Shown one piece after another: positions 9,786-20,874 of a stretch of 64,000 bases of DNA. The stretch lies in contig NC_135120.1 in the NCBI RefSeq assembly GCF_050908995.1, positions 1,798,001-1,862,000 of the forward strand, read 5' to 3'. Under the pieces are notes generated by a model, which was not told the DNA's origin, ran no database searches, and worked only from the letters and a program-made list of their open reading frames with translations. The position numbers and the translations under genes were made by a program. This stretch comes from Andrena cerasifolii (Eukaryota > Arthropoda > Insecta > Hymenoptera > Andrenidae). Position 1 is the first letter of the stretch, and the number at the start of each line of letters is the position of its first letter.

Positions 9786-9976
9786 CTACAACTAAAAAGA
9801 AAGAAAAAACCTCAAAATTAAGCAAAATACAGAAGGATTGTGATAGCAGTGGTGATGAAAACGGTGAAGACATATGCATTTATGTCCAAGAGTCATATTG
9901 TTCTTTGAAATTGAATGAAGGTTGTAGACAGTTTACACCTTGTTGTAACTGGTTGGAGGACTGCAGAATTTGATGA
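9786..9976 (+). pseudogene. Pogo-type transposase C-terminal zinc-finger remnant
   Basis: The plus strand encodes an acidic linker and then DICIYVQESY...CRQFTPCCNWLEDC. It lines up with the PHD-like tail of the pogo transposase at 21.2 kb (TCPVYDKM...WIRCTKCFTWFHEIC), though several metal-binding residues are changed. The remainder of that transposase is absent. Confidence 0.45.
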
Positions 9977-10385
9977 GTTTCATTGTTATAGGTGCTAGGG
10001 CCAGCATCTAGTATGGTACCCGGTTTTACCCAGGCCATGGGGTAAAATCGTAAAAACGGATCATTTTTTAAATCATTACACAGGACCACAAAATTTTTTT
10101 TCTAAAATGCACAAACTCGACCACCTGTTCTATACGTATTTTTGGTCGTTGAATTTGAATCCGTTGCCCGTTTTGGCCCATCACGTCTAGTTTTCCCGTA
10201 AATTGCAAAATACTGTTGTAAACCTGTAAAATGCCATATAAATGCAACATATCCTATTTCCATAAACTTATAACGTCAAACTCTCTAATCTACTAATCCC
10301 AAGACTATAAAACATCTAATTTTATATTTCGTTAACCCTGTAAACCCTAAATCCGTATTTACACATATCTCCACAACCCACTGCG
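9977..10385. other. Intergenic, nothing recognised
   Basis: AT-rich sequence without long frames or paired ends. It may be older Transib or MITE debris, but no support was found. Confidence 0.4.
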
Positions 10386-10640
10386 GGGCGTTTATACCTC
10401 AAACGCTGAAATAAATATTTTCAAATTTGCTCAATCTTCAAACTCGTATAACTTCGCCAAAATCCATCCAACGTTGATGAAACAAAGATCATTTTAAAGT
10501 TTGAACTTTCTACTTTTCGACGGTTTAAACCGCTTTTATCGAAATGGGTATCCAGGGGGTAAAATCCGCCCTTAAAGGGAAGTGTGCCAAACTGCAAAAA
10601 ATTCTTCGTGTTTGTCAAGTGCTACGGAGTACAGAAAATA
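10386..10640 (+). repeat. Transib terminal fragment
   Basis: Starting at CACTGCGGGGCG, about 250 bases align with the inverted complement of the right end of the 6.6-kb Transib element (42340-42594). Shared blocks include GGGGGTAAAATCCGCCC and TGTCAAGTGCTACGGAGT. No partner end or duplication was found, so it is a relic. Confidence 0.65.
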
Positions 10641-10681
10641 TATTGTGCAGTTTCAAAAACAAACATGAAGAAATTATTGCA

Positions 10682-10760
10682 GCTATTCGAATATTCGAAT
10701 AATTCGAATAATTTCGAATACGAATAATTTCTTCGAATATTCGAATATTCGAACCTTCGA
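10682..10760. repeat. TTCGAATA-rich simple repeat
   Basis: About ten overlapping TTCGAATA/ATTCGAAT units form a self-complementary AT-rich tract. Only simple-sequence character can be supported. Confidence 0.6.
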
Positions 10761-10924
10761 TTTTTTGTTGCCGAAAAATAACGTCCACCATAATGTACCA
10801 ATATGTACCCATACCACCCGGAGTTCATACAGTACAATGTTGCTTCTTTAAACTATTTTATATTTTTTATTTTAATATTTAAAGAGGAGAAAGTTTAAAA
10901 ATTATTTTAATTATGATACACACA

Positions 10925-11330
10925 TTGGGAACACCCCTCCTTAAAGAGAGGGGACTTGCCCCCTGCGAATTCGGCGACGGAGGAGGAACCTTCTTCCTCT
11001 TGAAGTAATCGATGGGGAAAACCTCGCATCTGGTTGCCAAAAATTATTGTGGCTGATCGGCCAGAGTGCCCCGCCAGAGTCGCGATTTATGACCATATTG
11101 TCCCGCGCCGCGGTTAATAGCAGTACCTACGTCCAGGTCCGAAGCCATCGTACGTACTACCCACCGAGAGACCAATATACGGATTAACTCATTCTGAGAC
11201 TGAAGAATGCCTAAAATTATTACAGACGGCATTACGTTCTTGACTGCTCTTTAGAAATGCTGGCAAACGTTCTTGGGATTATCGGTCGAAAACAACGAAT
11301 GAATTCCCGCTTGGCTCCGATTTCCCTTTT
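10925..11330 (-). repeat. Degraded BEL/Pao LTR fragment
   Basis: This aligns with the inner LTR of the 49.9-57.7 kb BEL element (around 50260-50500). Shared blocks include GAGGAGGAACCTTC, GATCGGCC, TTTATGACC and TATTGTCCCGCG. Divergence by eye is about 20-25%, much more than between the two LTRs of the intact copy, so it is an older relic of the same family. Confidence 0.7.
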
Positions 11331-11339
11331 GCCCCAACG

Positions 11340-12370
11340 CACAGTGGGCGTCAATCTCAAGAATAGAGAAAAAATTCAACATGCCACTTTTTCTAATCAA
11401 AATGTCGAATCTTATGAAGCTACTTTATAAAACACTATTCCTGGATCTGAAGAAATCGATGAAAAGTTTAAAACATCTTCATTTGTATTGCAATGACAAA
11501 ATGTTGAGCGTACAATCTTTCCTTCACTTGTAAAACCTTTGTTTCTGGCATTTTGGGTCCCGTCACAAAATTAGGCGATTGGAAGGTTGCCCAAATATTG
11601 TATAATTACGTATGAATGTATTAACACTTTATGAACAGTATTTGGTATATAGGATAACATGGATACAGGTTTCCAAATATTCCTGCACTTTCCATAGTAT
11701 ATTGATATATTTATCAAATTGTTCTAGTTTTTTGGGAATTGTTGACTTAAATTTTCTAAATAACGGCAATCTTCCGTATGAGTTGTATATTAATACTTTT
11801 TTTTTACGAACTTCCTTAATTATATTCGGCAGTTTCAGTGCGAAAAATGTGATGCTGTTTAATTTTTCCCTATTTATTGGGATTCAGCCTCACTCTACGA
11901 CATAGAATACAGGGAATTACTCCATTATTGGTAAATATTGCCAAATCTTGTTTTCGCAGTTGCAAAGCCAAATATATGTTTATTATAAAACAAAAATGAA
12001 ATTTGCTAGGAAATTCCCGGAGGGTAACTAAAAAGACGATAATTGCTAATATTTCTTCAATGGGTTTCTTATTGAAAAGAAGAGTATGTAACTAATTCTT
12101 TGTTATTGCTTACCAAAAACGATACTACTCATTTCGGTTCCCAAAAAATTTGTGTCTTTTATATCATCAAAACTTAAAAGACCCAATTCAAAATTTTACA
12201 TAAGAAAAAGCATACAAACTTTGACACGTATTTACACACAGATCATATGTAGACGCCACGATATTTTTCTCTTTTTTAGGAGTTACAAGAAATATATATA
12301 AAAAAAGCATAATCCCATAACTTTTGAATTCTGTCTTGTTTCCTTATCTTTGGGATTCTGTCCCACTGTG
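11340..12370. mobile_element. Candidate Transib-like MITE, diverged ends
   Basis: The left end reads CACAGTGGGCGTCAATCTCA and the right end, inverted, CACAGTGGGACAGAATCCCA. Similarity continues for about 35 bases. The CACAGTG start fits Transib, but flanks (CAACG, CCGCT) are not duplicates, so age or recombination has blurred the site. AT-rich interior, no gene. Confidence 0.5.
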
Positions 12371-12821
12371 CCGCTGGATCGCAGCGCGGCTGCGGCTATG
12401 ACTCAGTTTGGAGGAGTCGAGCGGTTTGTCACCGTGGCTAGCCGCGCGGCTAGTAGATTCCGCCATTATGGCGGAAAACAGACACTCATCCCATTGTGTT
12501 GTGTCTCGAGTAGCCTAGGTTGCTGCTGTAGCAGACGCGCGGCCGCGGCCGCTCGAAAACGCGGCTAGGAGAACGGTTACATGCTTCTCCATAAGAGCGG
12601 TGCTTAGGATTTGGCCGCCGGCCGCGGCCGCTGGGCCGCCGCCGACCGCGCCATGGAGACTCCACCTTAAGATGACTTTAAACCTTTGCATAATAGAAAG
12701 AATTGTGTTAAAAACATAAAACAAGGATAAAATTTTATAAAATTGGAATGTTGCGAAGCAATTCAGAAAAAAATATTGATGTAGATCACGACTCTGTACC
12801 TTCTTATTAACCGCATATCTA
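12371..12821. other. GC-rich patch, no gene
   Basis: Dense CG and GCGGCCGC-type sequence from about 12370 to 12655 contrasts with the AT-rich surroundings. It resembles a CpG-rich or low-complexity island, but no exon or promoter pattern could be supported. Confidence 0.35.
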
Positions 12822-13324
12822 CACTGAACACTGAACTCCACTGAATTCCCGTTCAAAATAAACAATGAAAATTGGGAAATTCAGTAAGGTATAATTCCAA
12901 AAATATCAGAGATATCGAAATCAAATTTGGCACACTTGAAATACATACCTCACCACTTAATCTCACAAAAAATTAGTCGAATTAAACAAGCAACAAAACA
13001 ATAAATAACAATACTCAGTTCTGAATTGCAGTCTTGATGCAAAAATAACACGTCATGTATCCCTTCTCGCCCCCCTAACTACCCTAGTAGCAGCAATTTT
13101 TTTTTGTACGATAAAGATAAGGCTTTACCCTTTCCAATGCGACCAGTAAGAACACTGAACTCCCGTTCAAAATAAACAATGAAAATTGGGAAATTAAGTA
13201 AGGTATAATTCCAAAAATATCAGAGATATCGAAATCAAATTTGGCACACTTCAAATACATACCTCACCACTTAATCCCACAAAAAATTAGTCGAATTAAA
13301 CAAGCAACAAAACTATAAATAACA
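12822..13324. repeat. Direct repeat pair, about 175 bp
   Basis: The segment near 12836-13011 (CCCGTTCAAAATAAACAATG onward) recurs at 13160-13324 with few changes and the same orientation, about 150 bases apart. It looks like a local tandem duplication of a roughly 325-bp unit. Confidence 0.85.
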
Positions 13325-13479
13325 ATACTATTTCTGAAGAGTTTCCAGGTTGTGCTCTTCAAAGCCGTGTAGTCGCGTTAAAAATTAATGAATGTGAAAA
13401 ACAATCATGCTACATTATGACCCAAATGTGCAATTAAATACCTGTAAAAAAAGTTTTGCAGTATGGCGATATTTTTGTA

Positions 13480-13515
13480 AAAGGATTTAGTGCCGCGTTT
13501 AGACCCGACCTGCCC
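13480..13515 (-). repeat. Possible single Transib end
   Basis: GACCTGCCCCACTATG is followed by CGCCG, matching the CATAGTGGGG end and CGNCG target of the 6.6-kb Transib element. No opposite end was found to the left. Confidence 0.35.
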
Positions 13516-13519
13516 CACT

Positions 13520-14749
13520 ATGCGCCGACGAGGACGGAAGACAGGGGGAGACGTTGCCTCTGTCTACTCCGGACTATAGTAAGGCTGTAGTGCGCACGCG
13601 CAGGAATACGAAACATATGCAAGAATGAAACATGAATTCATTGTACTTTGTCGTGTTTCGAGTGCGAATTTTATGCAAATTAACATTTTTACAAACAAAA
13701 ATAATGAATTGGGAGTTGGAGAAAAGTGTGTTATATTGTAAATAATGTCAAGCGTATGTCATTTTTCATATTTTGTATGTTTTTGGAATTTGAACAGTTT
13801 TGTCCATTTTGGTATATGTATAATTATTAAATGTATAATTGATAAATATAATTTCATATTTATTTGCATACCTGGTATATTTTTATGGAGAACCTGGAAT
13901 ATAAGAAGTATAAGTAATATAATTAGTGAATTGTAAGCCTGAAATGGGTTATCATAAATTAAGTGTTGCAAAGCAAAAATAAAAACATAAAAAAACATCT
14001 AAGAAAGCATGAACCTCCATGCAAGTAAAATACACAACCCCATCATAAATGTTTGTGCCCATTAATCACACTGCGAATCCTTATGCAATTATAATGTATT
14101 AAAACATGCAAAGTATGTAAAAATATATACAAAATATATACAAGATTGTTCGCACAAGAACGAGGGGCACCACGCACTTGTTTTTAACGCGTGAGCAAGT
14201 TTGTGTTCACGCGGCGGAACGTATAGATTTAAGTGAGCGCTGTTAACGTTGTTGTAATGTCGCCACAATAAACTAGGGTGCTTAATAACTAATTAAAGAA
14301 ATGTTACTATTAACAGTAAAGCACTTAATTTACATGAAATTGTACACGCGATTGCGCGAGGCCGAAGCGAAGAATATAGAAATACTTGTTTCGTATTATC
14401 GGAGCACCGATAGCTCTTTTGTTTCGCGTTAGAAGAAACAGCGGTGTTTACCGGTACGCGGTTCACAAGCAAGAGAGCGATCGCGGAGACAGAGCGGGCC
14501 GAGCCACCGATTCGGGTGCCGATGATGCATGGCCAATCAGAGAAGTACACGTGTGTGTCGCGCGATGCTGCTAATTAGTAGAGGGAGATAAGCTAATTAG
14601 TATAATTGTCGGCCCCGAGATGGCCCGACCAGGCTATCGCCGCGATCGCTCCAGCCGCTGACCCGGTATCAAATAGCGCGTTTAAAAGTCGCGCGCTTCG
14701 AGGCAGCGTGCACGTGCCCGATTGGCTGCATCGCTGTGGCCAATCCCAA
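13520..14749. other. Intergenic, no gene recognised
   Basis: AT-rich to about 14150, then more GC-rich. Short frames lack recognisable domains. AATTAG words repeat near 14570-14600. Nothing else could be supported. Confidence 0.4.
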
Positions 14750-14853
14750 ACAAGATATATACAAAATATGTACAAAATATATACAAAATATATACAAGAT
14801 ATATACAAAATATGTACAAAATATATACAAAATATGTACAAAATATATACAGA
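14750..14853. repeat. Minisatellite, TACAAAATATA units
   Basis: About nine copies of an 11-12-base unit (ACAAAATATATAC/ACAAAATATGTAC) run in tandem. The short tyrosine- and isoleucine-rich frames across it are artefacts of the repeat. Confidence 0.9.
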
Positions 14854-14865
14854 AGTTCATGCAAA

Positions 14866-16970
14866 TTACACGTTTGCAAACAGTATGTTCTTATGCAATT
14901 TTTGTCGAAGGTGAAGCCGTGCGCCTAATTGCCTTTCAGTGGCCTTTTTCGCATATGTTACAATCCGTATATTAGCGTATAAATCTGCAATTAATTTTAA
15001 AATTTGCAGCTCGTGCAGTTCCTCGAAACCATCACTCTCTAGAACCGGATGTAGTGGTTCAAATAATTGAAGCATGGTATTGCTAAATTTTTGATATACC
15101 ACAGAGCATATCCGATGTTTGAAATGATGGTGATTTAGCAATTCTAATTTGATTTCTGCACGAAATGCTTTTTCTGCATACTGCACAATCTTATACATGG
15201 TTTCGGATGGACAACACAACTTCCCTCGATTAATAAAGCTTGTAAATGTACTGTATTTATTCATATTTATAGAATATGAGTGATCGTTATTATCAGAGCG
15301 AAGCAAACATTTTTCGCAATATGAGCAGGATAATTTGACTAAATTTTTTTTACTATTAATTCACTAATATAATAGAATATATTTTCTTGTAAAGAAGTTA
15401 AATCTACACTATATATGCATAACATAACGTCGTATAATCTTTTATCTTCTTCGGAATCAATATCATTTTGTTCCGTAATACTCCGTTTACTACTGCGGAA
15501 TTCCAAAATCGGCATTGATTGTGTATTATCCATCAAGCAATTGGCGTTTATACTGGGACTGACCATGTTTCTGAACAATAATTTTCTGAATGCCTAAATA
15601 AACTGTAAACAATTGGGATTGTCATTTCTACCGCCACTTGACCTTACACAGGAAAAAAACCTGGTGGGTTCTGTTTCGTTAATAAAAAGATGGAAAGGTC
15701 TAAAATACTTTGCATTTTAACTAAAAACCCAATGGCAAATGTTCTTCTTTTGTGAAATAATATATTTGTACCATTAATTGTTAAACTTTTTACATACTGT
15801 GGGCGCATTGGAAAAGAATTGTTTTATATACTCCACGTTATGCATAAATATGGGAGACTTAAATCCTTGGCCATACGAAGACCGGCTGTTAAGGATATCA
15901 AATAGCTGGTCAAATATTCTTATAAACTCCGTTGTGGCTTCGCTATCTACAAATCTCTCATCTCCACTTGTCCGTAAAAAGTCTATTGCGTCCGCAACAC
16001 CACTACTTAAAACCTGCGCTGCCAAACGCACATTCATTTTTTTATTCTGAAATTTAACATGCGCTGCGGATATCTTGTTTGCCAATTTGTGGTCTTCACT
16101 TTCCTGTACCTCATGCAATTTTTGTATAAAGTGGAACAATATTTTGCCCTTAGGCGATATAATTACTTCTTCCGCAAAAGTGTTTCGGCACAACTTAAGC
16201 ATATGGCAAGCATCGAGAACACAGTAAATTGTTGTGTTTGTAGCTGGATGTTTGAAAGACGTTATCATCTTTGGCTCATATAATTTGCATCCCAACAAAT
16301 TGAAAGTTTTTAAATTTGTAGCGCATCCATCGCAAATAATGGAACGAACAGTTATTCCAATGTCTTGAAGCATTTCTGTTGCTACGTTTAAAATTTGGCA
16401 CTGTAATTCGGCTCTAATTTTATTAATAAAAAAATATCCAATTGCAATTTTTAGTTTTCTTTGGTATGAAACAATTTGCAACACAAGTACTTCTGTGGCC
16501 AGTTCTTCGGAGTCAGTGTGGGTGATGCCACCGTAATCAATATAACCACGGTATTTGTCTGTTTTCTTATCATACACTATTTCACTCCGAATACTCATGG
16601 CATCAAATAATAATGCCACGTCTTTCAAGCACTCATTTGTTTGTACTTCTTCCTTCAGGAAAGCAAGCACTTCGGCATTAAATCCTGGTTGACATTTGTA
16701 CGTACTCAACCATGTACGTAATGTAGGCCCACTAGGCAAGTGCAGTTCTTTCCTGATGAAATGATAGGCCTTGGGAGAGTAAAAGTATAACGTTAAAGCA
16801 AAGCTTCTCATCTCCTCCGTGTATCGTTGTCTACTGCGTGCAACTGATGCATTCTGCACTTCATTTTTAAACATGGCTAAAGGAAACCCACTAAACTGGT
16901 TCTCCAACGCCTCCTCTATACAATTGGTGGTTATACCGTTTTCTTTTAAATGCTGAATGACATCAGCCAT
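14866..16970 (-). pseudogene. P-element (THAP9-like) transposase
   Basis: The main piece (16970-15774, 398 codons) carries the P-family region YTEEMRSFALTLYFYSPKAY, the acidic residues in LLFDAMSIRS and IICDGCATN, and DACHMLKLCRN. C-terminal pieces at 15578-15339 and 15306-14866 continue in other frames (ISELIVKKI, CSYCEKCLL, INRGKLCCPSE), broken by shifts including one in an A-run near 15350. P transposases cut and paste DNA using GTP as cofactor. No THAP zinc-finger exon was recognised upstream, and terminal repeats were not located. A decayed copy is the best reading. Confidence 0.75.
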
Positions 16971-17386
16971 TGTGTTAAGGCTGCCGTCTCATCGGGCCTT
17001 GAATGTGTACGTACGCTCACACAAGCTATGAAAAGTGTGTACGTATACGCGATGTAGTAAACAAACCATTTCAACCAACTTACGTCGTGGAATCGGCAAG
17101 AAGGAAGCTTTTGCGGGTATAGTTGCCTCCAGTAGACATCCGTGCAGACGAGTCTGGTGCGTTTGAACGCTAATAAGCACCGTACGTTGAAATAATAATA
17201 AATTTATGACTCGAAAACTGACAGAATGAAGCTTCAAGGTTTCTCCGTCACCAGCGCTAGTGGTATATTTGAGCCATGTAGCATCAGCGTTATACCACAG
17301 ACGAGGTATAGAATAGACCTATCACCTTATGGGACTTCGTGTCGCCACCCAATCTGTGTTACCGACCCATAATTTGAGGACTGAAT
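16971..17386. other. Between P and Gypsy relics, nothing recognised
   Basis: One short minus-strand frame (17237-16989) has no recognisable domain. An upstream P-element exon would be expected here but no THAP motif was seen. Confidence 0.4.
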
Positions 17387-19605
17387 TTAGCGACCTCTGT
17401 TCATTAACAGCGTCCATCTCCACTGTTCATTCATTTTTGTCAATTTTGTAATACACGCTACCCGCACAGCGAACTCAGGGATAAATTTCCGGAAGTAACT
17501 TGCGAGACCAATAAATTGCCGGACCTGTTTCACATTACATGGGACAGGGGAGTCTAACAATGTCTTAACTTTACCTTTCCCCGGACTAATACCGTGTGCT
17601 ATGGTGGTCATAAAAAACTGCATTTCTCCATATTTAAGCTAAAACCGGCTACGTCAAGTGCCGTTAATACTCGTTCTAAACGTTCTAACCCTTCCTCAAC
17701 CGTTTGTGACGGAATCAAAATATCGTCGAGATACACCAAAGCTATGTCATTCCTCAATTTTCCAAGGGCAACGTTTATTGCTCTTTGAAATACCGCGGGA
17801 GCATTAGCTAAACCGAAAGGCATACGCAAAAACTCGTAATGCCCGTCCGGTGTTACGAAGGCGGTCTTTTCAATAGAACAGGGCGCGATCGGAATCTGGT
17901 AAAAACCGGAGGTCATATCTAACACAGTGAAATACTTCGCCTTACCCAAACGATCGAGCTGGTCGTCAATTAGAGGCAATGGGTACCTATCTTTTTTGGT
18001 AATTTTGTTAATAGCCCGAAAATCTATACATAAACGGTCTTCACCATTCTTTTTCTTAACGAGTATCACCGGACTTGAAAACGGCGAAGCACTCTCGCGT
18101 ATCACCCCGCTAGCTAATAAATCATCGATTATTATTCGAACCTTTTCACGCTCAAATATAGATAAACGGTAAGGGCAATAATTTACTACCTTGTCCTCTC
18201 GAAGCTCGATCTTGAGGTCTCCAGTACTTACGTGCCGCACTGCACTTCCCGTTGCGATCATGTGCTTACGTGGTTCCAACAACCTTTCCACGGCATCACG
18301 CACAACATTGCTTCCAACGTTGAAGGAATAACACAGCGGTGCCGAATCCTCCTTGCCTGCTGGGGACATCGACGGGCGTCGTCGTAGCTTCGTCGTTCCG
18401 TCGGAGTCCGTCAGAATTTGCACCTCGTGTACAACTGCATTTTTCCCAATTACCATATCGTATGACATGACAGATTCAGAAACTACAAGAACTGTTGTGC
18501 AGCCGACTGTAGTTAGAGCAGAATCGCCCAGTGTTTTAATGACCACAGTAAATGGGTCTATTCTGCAATTGGCATGCTTAGCCATCCGCTCCTTAACGAG
18601 AGAGCAGGTCGCACCATTGTCGATTAAACAGGATTGAACCGGCATATCCCGTAAAATAACGGGGGTTAGCTTATGGTCCATCGAAAAACAAGTATTAGCC
18701 TCAAATTCAGAGGTCTTCAGTCTTTTTACATCCTTATCTTCACGGGAACTGCGCTGCTTGGCCCAACAGTGAGATTCTTCATGACCCCTCTTCGAGCAGA
18801 AAGTGCATACGGGTACACCGAACCTCTTGGCGGACTCTTGCGAAAAGGGCGTCGCTTTCCGTTTTCTGGGACACTCCCTGTACAGGTGTCCCGTTTCTTC
18901 ACAGCCAAAACAACGTCTCTGATCCGCATAATCACGGTAATTACGTACGAATCTCCTGTCTTCGTCCTTATCCTTTATCGGTGCTTTCACAAAATGCGAA
19001 ATCCCACTCAGTAGCTCCGCAGTCGTCTCGTAACGCGCGTTCATAAGTGATTGACGCACAGTTGAATCTGTCACATGGCCTATGACGAGGCTAACCAATT
19101 CGCGCGGTGTAAAATTGATTCGTGTTTGTCCGTAATATTTTAACTTATTCCGAGCGTACTCTGGGTAAAAGCCCGCAGAGTCACTGTTGTAAGCTACGGC
19201 GCGAGTCAACCGTTCACACAACCGATCTTCGGACATGAACACCGAGCACATGTCTTCTCGAAAATTAGCCCACGTTCTCGGATTGCCATCCCACCCCTGG
19301 TACCATCTCTTAGCGGACCCAACAAGAGCATGGGTGGCCAGGCTTAATCTTTGAGACGCGGGGAGTTTTTCCGTAATTTTTTTCACAATATCACACCACC
19401 TGCTCGCGTCGTCTCCAAGATCTACGCCACTGAATTCCGGCACAGCATCCACAGACGTTTTATCCGGCACCGCGGACGAGGTGGAGGGTACCGCACCTGA
19501 CGCAACCGTTCCCATAAAACGTCGGAAAAGCTCCTCAAATGAAGGCGTAACCGTAGCAGATTCGGCCGATTTATCAACACGGTTTGGTGGCTTGCGACCC
19601 GACAT
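17387..19605 (-). pseudogene. Ty3/Gypsy gag-pol, truncated after RT
   Basis: A 665-codon frame (19605-17608) holds Gag, two CX2CX4HX4C knuckles (CFGCEETGHLYREC, CTFCSKRGHEESHC), a protease with CLIDNGATCSL, and a reverse transcriptase with LCIDFRAINKITKKDRYPLP, FGLANAPAVFQRA and LVYLDDIL (YLDD). The frame breaks near 17610 and continues to 17387 with the RT connection (KQVRQFIGLASYFRKFIPEF). RNase H and integrase are missing, so this is a 3'-truncated copy. Asn in the protease D-N-G is unusual but may be natural to the lineage. The start is the first ATG of the frame, MSGRKPPNRVDK. Confidence 0.88.
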
Positions 19606-19641
19606 TGTGTACGTGGATTTGACAAAGTAGACTTTATCGCA

Positions 19642-19662
19642 CGAATCCCACTTCTGATGTCA
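19642..19662 (-). other. Possible Gypsy primer binding site (tRNA-Leu type)
   Basis: The plus strand CGAATCCCACTTCTGATGTCA resembles the 3' end of tRNA-Leu, with three transitions near the CCA end. It lies just upstream of the gag ATG, where a primer site is expected. The LTR boundary beyond it was not resolved. Confidence 0.35.
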
Positions 19663-19663
19663 G

Positions 19664-20030
19664 AAACACTACTTTTAGGCGCGGCAAGAGCTACAACGAG
19701 ACGCGCTCCAGGATAGTTCTGTGGTAAGTGCCGTGGGGTTCATCACAGTCCTCTTACCAAAAGGCATAGCCTTCCCCACCCCGTGGCCAGATCCTCCAGG
19801 AACAGAGTTCCTATTCATTAGCAATACGGCGTCGGGCCGCTTGCCATTCCCATATTCTTTATCTCATTCTAAACAACCAATCCTTCGACACCCGATAGCT
19901 AGGAGACCCAACGTGGTCACCAACCATCGCCCGTCGCCAGGACTGTTTAGTCTCGCGTACCCTCTACAATCAGGACCGCACACAGGCCAAGTCCCTGCCA
20001 TAAAATCTCTGAAGGCAAGACAGCATGGGG
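19664..20030. other. Unassigned; possibly Gypsy 5' LTR remains
   Basis: Mixed composition, no coding pattern. Position beyond the possible primer site suggests LTR sequence, but the partner LTR is missing. Confidence 0.3.
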
Positions 20031-20618
20031 TCATCCGCCCTCGGCCGCCTCCATAAATTTGGTGACGCTAACAGACGTGAGATTAATGCTGGCCTCCCGC
20101 GATGCCTGTGACAGCGTGGTAGGAATAATATCCTGCGGACCGTTGTAGCGTTGAACAGAAGAAGTGTCATCCTTTCGGAGATACGTGATGCCTCGCTTCA
20201 TCCATACAAATTGGATGTTATTAGATCGAGCAAGTTTTTTGGCCTCAGCAAAACGTTTCCGTTCTTCAGCCGTAGATCGTTCATTTATATATACAAGCGT
20301 ACGGGGCCAATCAGCTATGAGGTCAGACGCATACAAGTCTCTTTTCGCCCGTTTGCAAGAGATCCAGTTGTCACACGTAAACACTGAAACGAATCTTACT
20401 ATGAGAGGCTTCTTATTTGAGCTACTACGGTGAAGACGTTGGGCAAAAGAGACATTATTCGACGTATATCCAATATTTAACGCAGTTGCAATATGAGCAA
20501 TCGTGTCATTCAGTTCCTCGTTAGGCACATTGGGCAAATTAGTTATAGCAATTTCAAGATCCCGACTGATGTTCAAGATGTTCCAGATTGAGGGGAAACT
20601 GTTGAGAATGTATGACAA
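20031..20618 (-). CDS. Non-LTR retrotransposon ORF1-like protein (baculovirus FP-like)
   Basis: A 195-codon frame reads LEIAITNLPNVPNEELNDTI, FAQRLHRSSSNKKPLIVRF, RAKRDLYASDLI and VYINERSTAEERKRFAEAKK, then NNIQFVWMKRGITYLRK. This pattern is typical of the FP25-like C-terminal domain in ORF1 of CR1/L2-type LINEs, thought to bind element RNA. No reverse transcriptase follows, so only the ORF1 part survives. The family call is from motif memory. Confidence 0.6.
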   Translation of the reverse strand: MSYILNSFPSIWNILNISRDLEIAITNLPNVPNEELNDTIAHIATALNIGYTSNNVSFAQRLHRSSSNKKPLIVRFVSVFTCDNWISCKRAKRDLYASDLIADWPRTLVYINERSTAEERKRFAEAKKLARSNNIQFVWMKRGITYLRKDDTSSVQRYNGPQDIIPTTLSQASREASINLTSVSVTKFMEAAEGG

Positions 20619-20874
20619 AGAAGTTTTGACCTTGAAAATCTAAGTCAAAGTTGACATTTTCGAAGAAAAGGGTCTAGCAGGGTAAGCATGGGCAAACGGC
20701 CCTCATGCCGGTTCTTGGAGTTGTTATTTTTTAAACAATGTTTAAAAATTTTAGATCGCTACCCCCCTGTTTAAGGATAATACGAGGGTAAACGCCCTTA
20801 AAGTTATTATTTTTTTTTCTCGGTTACTACTTAAGATATTTAAATGAAAAAAAAAAACGAAAAATAGCTACATA

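Noticed and set aside
11340..13520. Pairing the Transib-like end at 11340 with the end at 13515
   Set aside because: Flanks are CAACG and CGCCG, and the end at 12370 matches 11340 better over about 35 bases.
14593..14975. Tyr/Ile-rich frames on both strands
   Set aside because: Product of the TACAAAATATA minis­atellite.
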